Below, piece by piece: positions 60,770 to 64,000 of a stretch of DNA of 64,000 nt. The notes beneath the pieces are model-generated. The model did no database searches. It had not been told where the DNA came from and saw only the letters and a list, made by a program, of their open reading frames with translations. A program made the translations under genes and the position numbers. Origin of the DNA: Sutterella faecalis (GTDB lineage Bacteria; Pseudomonadota; Gammaproteobacteria; Burkholderiales; Burkholderiaceae_F); assembly GCF_006337085.1 (NCBI RefSeq), contig NZ_CP040882.1, forward strand, positions 1,612,001 to 1,676,000. The letters are read 5' to 3'. Each line of letters begins with the position of its first letter. The first letter of the stretch is position 1.

Positions 60770-61021
60770 TCAGGCTTCCTTCGGGTTATGGGTTTCCGTA
60801 GCCTCAACGCGGATGCGCTTTCCAAGAGCCTCCACGCATTCGCCGCCGCGGAGCTTCCTCCCGCGGCGGCTTTCAGGCTCACCATCCACACGGACCTTGC
60901 CCTCCTGAATAAGCACCTTGGCTTCGCCTCCGGTAGAGGCAATTCCCGCCGCCTTCAGAAGTGCATCAAGGGTGATGTACTCACCGCGCAGCACAAACGC
61001 TGCATCTTTTTCCTGTGTCAT
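60770..61021 (-). CDS. Small S4-domain RNA-binding protein (YbcJ-like)
   Basis: The 83-residue protein is a single S4 domain: EYITLDALLKAAGIASTGGEAKVLIQEGKVRVDGEPESRRGRKLRGGE, closely similar in layout to E. coli YbcJ. S4 domains bind structured RNA, often rRNA. It may be cotranscribed with the M20 peptidase downstream. The cellular role of YbcJ-type proteins is not well defined. Confidence 0.88.
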   Translation of the reverse strand: MTQEKDAAFVLRGEYITLDALLKAAGIASTGGEAKVLIQEGKVRVDGEPESRRGRKLRGGECVEALGKRIRVEATETHNPKEA

Positions 61022-61192
61022 AAACCTTTCTTTTACCGAAATAATCGCATCCTCTTATCTCACGTCAAGGAAGCTAAGACAGCAGTTTCTTGAAACCGTG
61101 ACAGAATGCCATCTCTTAATTATCCAAGAATGCAGGACCCGAATTTACCTTAATGGGACAAACCCTCGAAGAGCCCTGCGGGATTCATTTTC

Positions 61193-61549
61193 ATGCTTTC
61201 CTCCATTGCGATCGTTCTCGGGTACCAGGTCGTCGGCGAACTCATCAGCCGCCTCACGGGCATCCCTGTTCCGGGGCCGGTTATCGGCATGGTGCTCATG
61301 CTGCTTTCCTTCCTTGTCAAGGACAACCTGATCGGGATTGTGCGCCCGACCGCGGGCGTGCTGCTCGCAAACCTCTCGCTGCTTTTCGTGCCGGCAGGCG
61401 TCGGCATCATGCGCCACGGCCAGCGCTTTCTCGATGAAGGCGTCGGCATCATGGTGACGCTCGTTCTTTCGACCATCATCGCCATGCTCGTGACGGCCTA
61501 CGTCATCATCGCCGTCGAAAAGTGGATGAAGATCAAGGATGAGGATTAA
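61193..61549 (+). CDS. LrgA/CidA-family membrane protein
   Basis: A 118-residue protein with four membrane segments and the CidA/LrgA hallmarks LGYQVVGELISRLTGIPVPGPVIGMVLML and LFVPAGVGIM. These holin-like proteins pair with LrgB-family partners; some pairs transport pyruvate or glycolate-like acids, others affect cell lysis. The partner gene follows 5 nt downstream. Which function applies cannot be told from sequence. Confidence 0.92.
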   Translation: MLSSIAIVLGYQVVGELISRLTGIPVPGPVIGMVLMLLSFLVKDNLIGIVRPTAGVLLANLSLLFVPAGVGIMRHGQRFLDEGVGIMVTLVLSTIIAMLVTAYVIIAVEKWMKIKDED

Positions 61550-61554
61550 CTGAA

Positions 61555-62289
61555 ATGGAAGACATCTTCCTCAATGCTTTTGCCCATTTGGAAACAAATC
61601 CGGCATTCTGGCTCTGCCTGACGCTTGCGCTCTACGTCTTTGGTCAGGTCGTATTCCGCGCAGCGAAATTCAATCCCTTCGCGAGCCCGATCATTATTTC
61701 GGTTGCCATCCTCATCACGCTTCTTGTCGTTACAGGCATTTCGTACGACACCTATTTCGCGGGAGCGGGATTCATTCACTTTCTGCTCGGCCCGGCAACA
61801 GTCGTATTGGCTGTGCCGATTTATGAACAGCGCTCCAAGCTTGCCCGCCTCTGGCTCCCGCTCTCGCTCGGGCTTCTTGCCGGCTGCACGGCCGCCATCG
61901 TTTCCGTGATCCTCATCGGGAGCGCCCTCGGCGTATCGTCGGCAACGCTGATGTCTCTCGTGCCGAAATCGGTCACGACGCCGATCGCCATGGGCATTTC
62001 GGAAAGCATCGGCGGTCTGCCGGATCTGACAGCTGCACTCGTCGTGCTTACCGGCATGACGGGCTCGATCATCGGCCGTCCGCTCTTCAAGCTCCTCAGG
62101 ATCCGCTCCGAACCGGTCTGCGGCTGCGCACTCGGCCTCTCTGCGCACGGCATGGGCACGGGCGCTGCATTCCTGATTGGTCAGAAGGCAGGCGCCTTCG
62201 CCGGCCTTGCAATGGGCGTTTCCGGCATTATTTCCGCCTTCCTGGCTCCGCTTCTCGCCTTCCCGATCATGCATTTGCTCGGTCGTTAA
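61555..62289 (+). CDS. LrgB/CidB-family membrane protein
   Basis: The 244-residue partner of the LrgA-like protein has about seven membrane segments and the family motifs FLLGPATVVLAVPIYEQ, LVPKSVTTPIAMGISESIGG and SAHGMGTGAAF. In an anaerobe that makes pyruvate and short organic acids a transport role is plausible. The pair ends at a strong terminator. Confidence 0.94.
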   Translation: MEDIFLNAFAHLETNPAFWLCLTLALYVFGQVVFRAAKFNPFASPIIISVAILITLLVVTGISYDTYFAGAGFIHFLLGPATVVLAVPIYEQRSKLARLWLPLSLGLLAGCTAAIVSVILIGSALGVSSATLMSLVPKSVTTPIAMGISESIGGLPDLTAALVVLTGMTGSIIGRPLFKLLRIRSEPVCGCALGLSAHGMGTGAAFLIGQKAGAFAGLAMGVSGIISAFLAPLLAFPIMHLLGR

Positions 62290-62308
62290 GCGGCTGAACA
62301 TCTCTCAG

Positions 62309-62349
62309 AAAGCCGCTGCGTTCGATCCTGAACCGCAGCGGCTTTTTTT
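62309..62349. terminator. Terminator after lrgAB
   Basis: A 12-bp stem AAAGCCGCTGCG / CGCAGCGGCTTT ends in T7, 19 nt after the stop; the convergent gene stops at 62354. Confidence 0.9.
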
Positions 62350-62353
62350 GCGC

Positions 62354-63466
62354 TTAGAAGTATTTGGAGAGCGCTTCAACTGCCTCCCGGGCAGTACGCC
62401 AGTTGCTTCTGCCAGCAGACTGCCCGAGATAAACCGCCTCGAGCTCCTCGCGGCCCTGCCGGCGAGCGGCTTCCGTGAGCGGCCTCATCAGTGCCTCGGG
62501 GGAAGGCCAGGCCGGGAGCCTCGGCTCATAATCCTGAAGCGCGTCAAGAAGCGGCGAACGAAGCGCCCGCACAAGCCGTCCCGTATAGAGTCTTGTCATC
62601 GTGAGGTGCGCCGCAGTTGCCCAGATGAGGACATTTCTCACATAGGGGCTCGCGAGCGACTCGCACGCTGAAAGAAAGGCCGTACCAGCCATTACGCCGC
62701 TTGCCCCGGCGAGAAGCGCACCCAGCGCCTGAGTTCCTTCTGAGATGCCGCCCGCAGCGATCACCGGAAGTCGCGTAGCGCGCGCCGCCGCCGGAACGAG
62801 ACTCATCAGGCCCGTGAGCACGTCGTCGGGATCCTCAAAATTAGACCTCGGTCCGGCCGCTTCAGACCCCTGGCAAATAATTGCATCCACCCTGGCCGCT
62901 CGCAGCACCTTGGCTTCGCGAAGCGTTGTCGCCGTGCCGATATTCATGATCCGGGCATCGAAGAGCGCTTCCGCCTCGGGCTCGCGGAAGCCCCCGGAAG
63001 TCGAAATAACAGCCGAAGGCTTTGCTGCAAGAATGGTTGCAAAACGCTCATCAAAGGATTCACGCTCGCGCGCTGAAGCAAAATCGTAGAACGCTTCACC
63101 CTCGGGCGAGAGCGGATCAGGAAGCTCCAGATCCTTCAGTACTTCCGAAAGGCCTTCGGCGAGCTCATGAAGATCCTCTTGACGATGCGTGACTTTCGGG
63201 GGAATTCGAATCTGAATGGCAAAGGGCTTATCCGTAAGGCTCCGAATTTCCTCTGCCGACTTCCGGATATCTTCCGCCGTCATGCCGCCCGTCGGAAGCA
63301 CGCCAAGCCCCCCGGCAGCGCTCACTGCCGCAACCAGTTTCGCCCCGGCCGTTCCCGTCATCGGCGCAGAAAGCACTGCGCGCTCAATGCCGAGACGAGC
63401 AGCAAACTCCTTTTCCCGCCGCTGCGCCTCTTCAAGAATGCCGATCGATTCCGACGTACTCGTCAT
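62354..63466 (-). CDS. Nitronate monooxygenase-like FMN protein lacking the conserved His
   Basis: The 370-residue TIM-barrel flavoprotein shows VLSAPMTGTAGAKLVAAVSAAGGLG at the start, the FMN phosphate region VIAAGGISEGTQALGALLAGASGVMAGTAF and an NMO/2-nitropropane dioxygenase layout. The active-site motif normally EAGGH reads QGSEAAGPRS (199-208), so the histidine used as catalytic base is proline. The enzyme may act on something other than nitronates, as do FabK-like relatives. It is divergent from mnmA with 71 nt between. Confidence 0.85.
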   Translation of the reverse strand: MTSTSESIGILEEAQRREKEFAARLGIERAVLSAPMTGTAGAKLVAAVSAAGGLGVLPTGGMTAEDIRKSAEEIRSLTDKPFAIQIRIPPKVTHRQEDLHELAEGLSEVLKDLELPDPLSPEGEAFYDFASARERESFDERFATILAAKPSAVISTSGGFREPEAEALFDARIMNIGTATTLREAKVLRAARVDAIICQGSEAAGPRSNFEDPDDVLTGLMSLVPAAARATRLPVIAAGGISEGTQALGALLAGASGVMAGTAFLSACESLASPYVRNVLIWATAAHLTMTRLYTGRLVRALRSPLLDALQDYEPRLPAWPSPEALMRPLTEAARRQGREELEAVYLGQSAGRSNWRTAREAVEALSKYF

Positions 63467-63537
63467 TGCTCCCTCGCTAAAATCAGCGCCGGTTGAAACT
63501 TTTTTACCGGCCCCCGCATTCTAGGGTGCTCTTTCCC

Positions 63538-64000
63538 ATGTCTAAAGAAAAAGTCGTCGTCGGCCTCTCCGGAGGCGTGGATTCGTCTGTAAGCGCCTGG
63601 CTCCTCAAGGAACAAGGCTATGAAGTCATCGGTCTCTTCATGAAAAACTGGGAGGATGATGACGACAGCGAGTACTGCTCCTCGCGCCAGGACTTCATTG
63701 ATGCGACGGCTGTCGCCGACGTGATCGGCATCGACATCGAGGCAGTCAATTTCGCGCGCGAATATAAGGAACGCGTCTTTTCCGACTTCCTTCGCGAATA
63801 CTCTGCCGGCCGCACGCCCAATCCGGACATTCTCTGCAATTCTGAGATCAAGTTCCGGGCCTTTCTCGATCACGCCATGCGCATGGGCGCAGACTGGATT
63901 GCCACCGGCCACTATGCGCGCGTCAGACGCGACAACGGCATGACGGAACTTCTGCGGGGCGTCGATCCGGGCAAGGACCAGAGCTACTTCCTCCACCGGC
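63538..64000 (+). CDS. mnmA: tRNA-specific 2-thiouridylase, 3' end beyond the window
   Basis: MnmA adds sulfur to U34 of Lys, Glu and Gln tRNAs. The first 154 residues are present: the PP-loop VVVGLSGGVDSSVSAWLLKEQGY, the segment GLFMKNWEDDDD, the catalytic-cysteine motif GRTPNPDILCNSEIKF and the ATP-site region GADWIATGHYARV, ending at GKDQSYFLHR. A TAAAAT box at 63478-63483 may be its -10 element. The C-terminus, including the second catalytic cysteine, lies outside the window. Confidence 0.97.
   Translation, partial: MSKEKVVVGLSGGVDSSVSAWLLKEQGYEVIGLFMKNWEDDDDSEYCSSRQDFIDATAVADVIGIDIEAVNFAREYKERVFSDFLREYSAGRTPNPDILCNSEIKFRAFLDHAMRMGADWIATGHYARVRRDNGMTELLRGVDPGKDQSYFLHR

Noticed and set aside
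1..64000. CRISPR arrays, tRNA or rRNA genes, riboswitches and prophage
   Set aside because: No regularly spaced repeats, cloverleaf-like stretches, rRNA signatures, conserved riboswitch cores or phage structural genes were seen on reading both strands.

Overview
The window looks like chromosomal DNA of an anaerobic, gut-type betaproteobacterium close to Sutterella or Parasutterella (Sutterellaceae, Burkholderiales). The gene orders yebC-purD-(x)-nadD-rsfS-rlmH-maf, hemH-grpE-dnaK-dnaJ and glnE facing yhdP are betaproteobacterial. The physiology is that of an anaerobic respirer: an FNR-type site before a tetrahaem NapC/NirT cytochrome, another before a Wolinella-type fumarate reductase cytochrome b, a DcuA/DcuB C4-dicarboxylate exchanger, a periplasmic arylsulfate sulfotransferase, molybdate uptake with its ModE regulator, and the quinone-linked HemG flavodoxin in place of oxygen-dependent haem enzymes. 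No rRNA, tRNA, CRISPR array or prophage was seen. The genus assignment is an inference from gene content only.

Layout. 1-4.9 kb: a truncated DUF72 gene, a FixJ-like regulator, a Spy/CpxP-like periplasmic protein and assT. 4.9-10.2 kb: purB, then modABC and the divergent modE with a ModE operator between modA and modE. 10.2-17.6 kb: napC-type cytochrome, pepN, fbp, a LapA-domain membrane protein, upp and an frdC without frdAB. 17.6-19.3 kb: an IS110-family element with unusually long inverted repeats. 19.4-24.7 kb: an M24 aminopeptidase, a small lipoprotein and a 1,019-residue degenerate DEAD-box helicase with a huge charged tail. 25.2-30.8 kb: an FKBP facing a housekeeping operon (purD to maf) and yebC. 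31.4-39.7 kb: an M20 amidohydrolase with a NarL-like regulator, dcuB and an RND efflux pump. 39.7-45.1 kb: the heat-shock genes dnaJ, dnaK, grpE (two consensus sigma-32 promoters) and hemH. 45.2-49.9 kb: a VUT-family transporter, a YheT-like hydrolase and glnE. 50.0-56.1 kb: a lipid and envelope operon (yhdP, thioredoxin-like, plsC-like, cdsA-like). 56.2-64.0 kb: infA, hemG, an acyl-CoA synthetase, an M20 peptidase, an S4 protein, lrgAB, a nitronate monooxygenase-like gene and the start of mnmA.

The genes fit together as an anaerobic electron-transport programme (NapC-type quinol dehydrogenase, FrdC, DcuB, HemG, HemH, ModABC for molybdoenzymes) laid over ordinary housekeeping. The most unusual items are the pseudo-helicase, a CdsA homologue that has lost every residue of its catalytic signature, an orphan frdC beside an IS element, the IS110 element with possible guide-RNA sequence, a CX3CH haem site, and several strong dyads in leaders and between cistrons. 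Start sites were moved to internal ATG or GTG codons where a ribosome-binding site or signal peptide required it.
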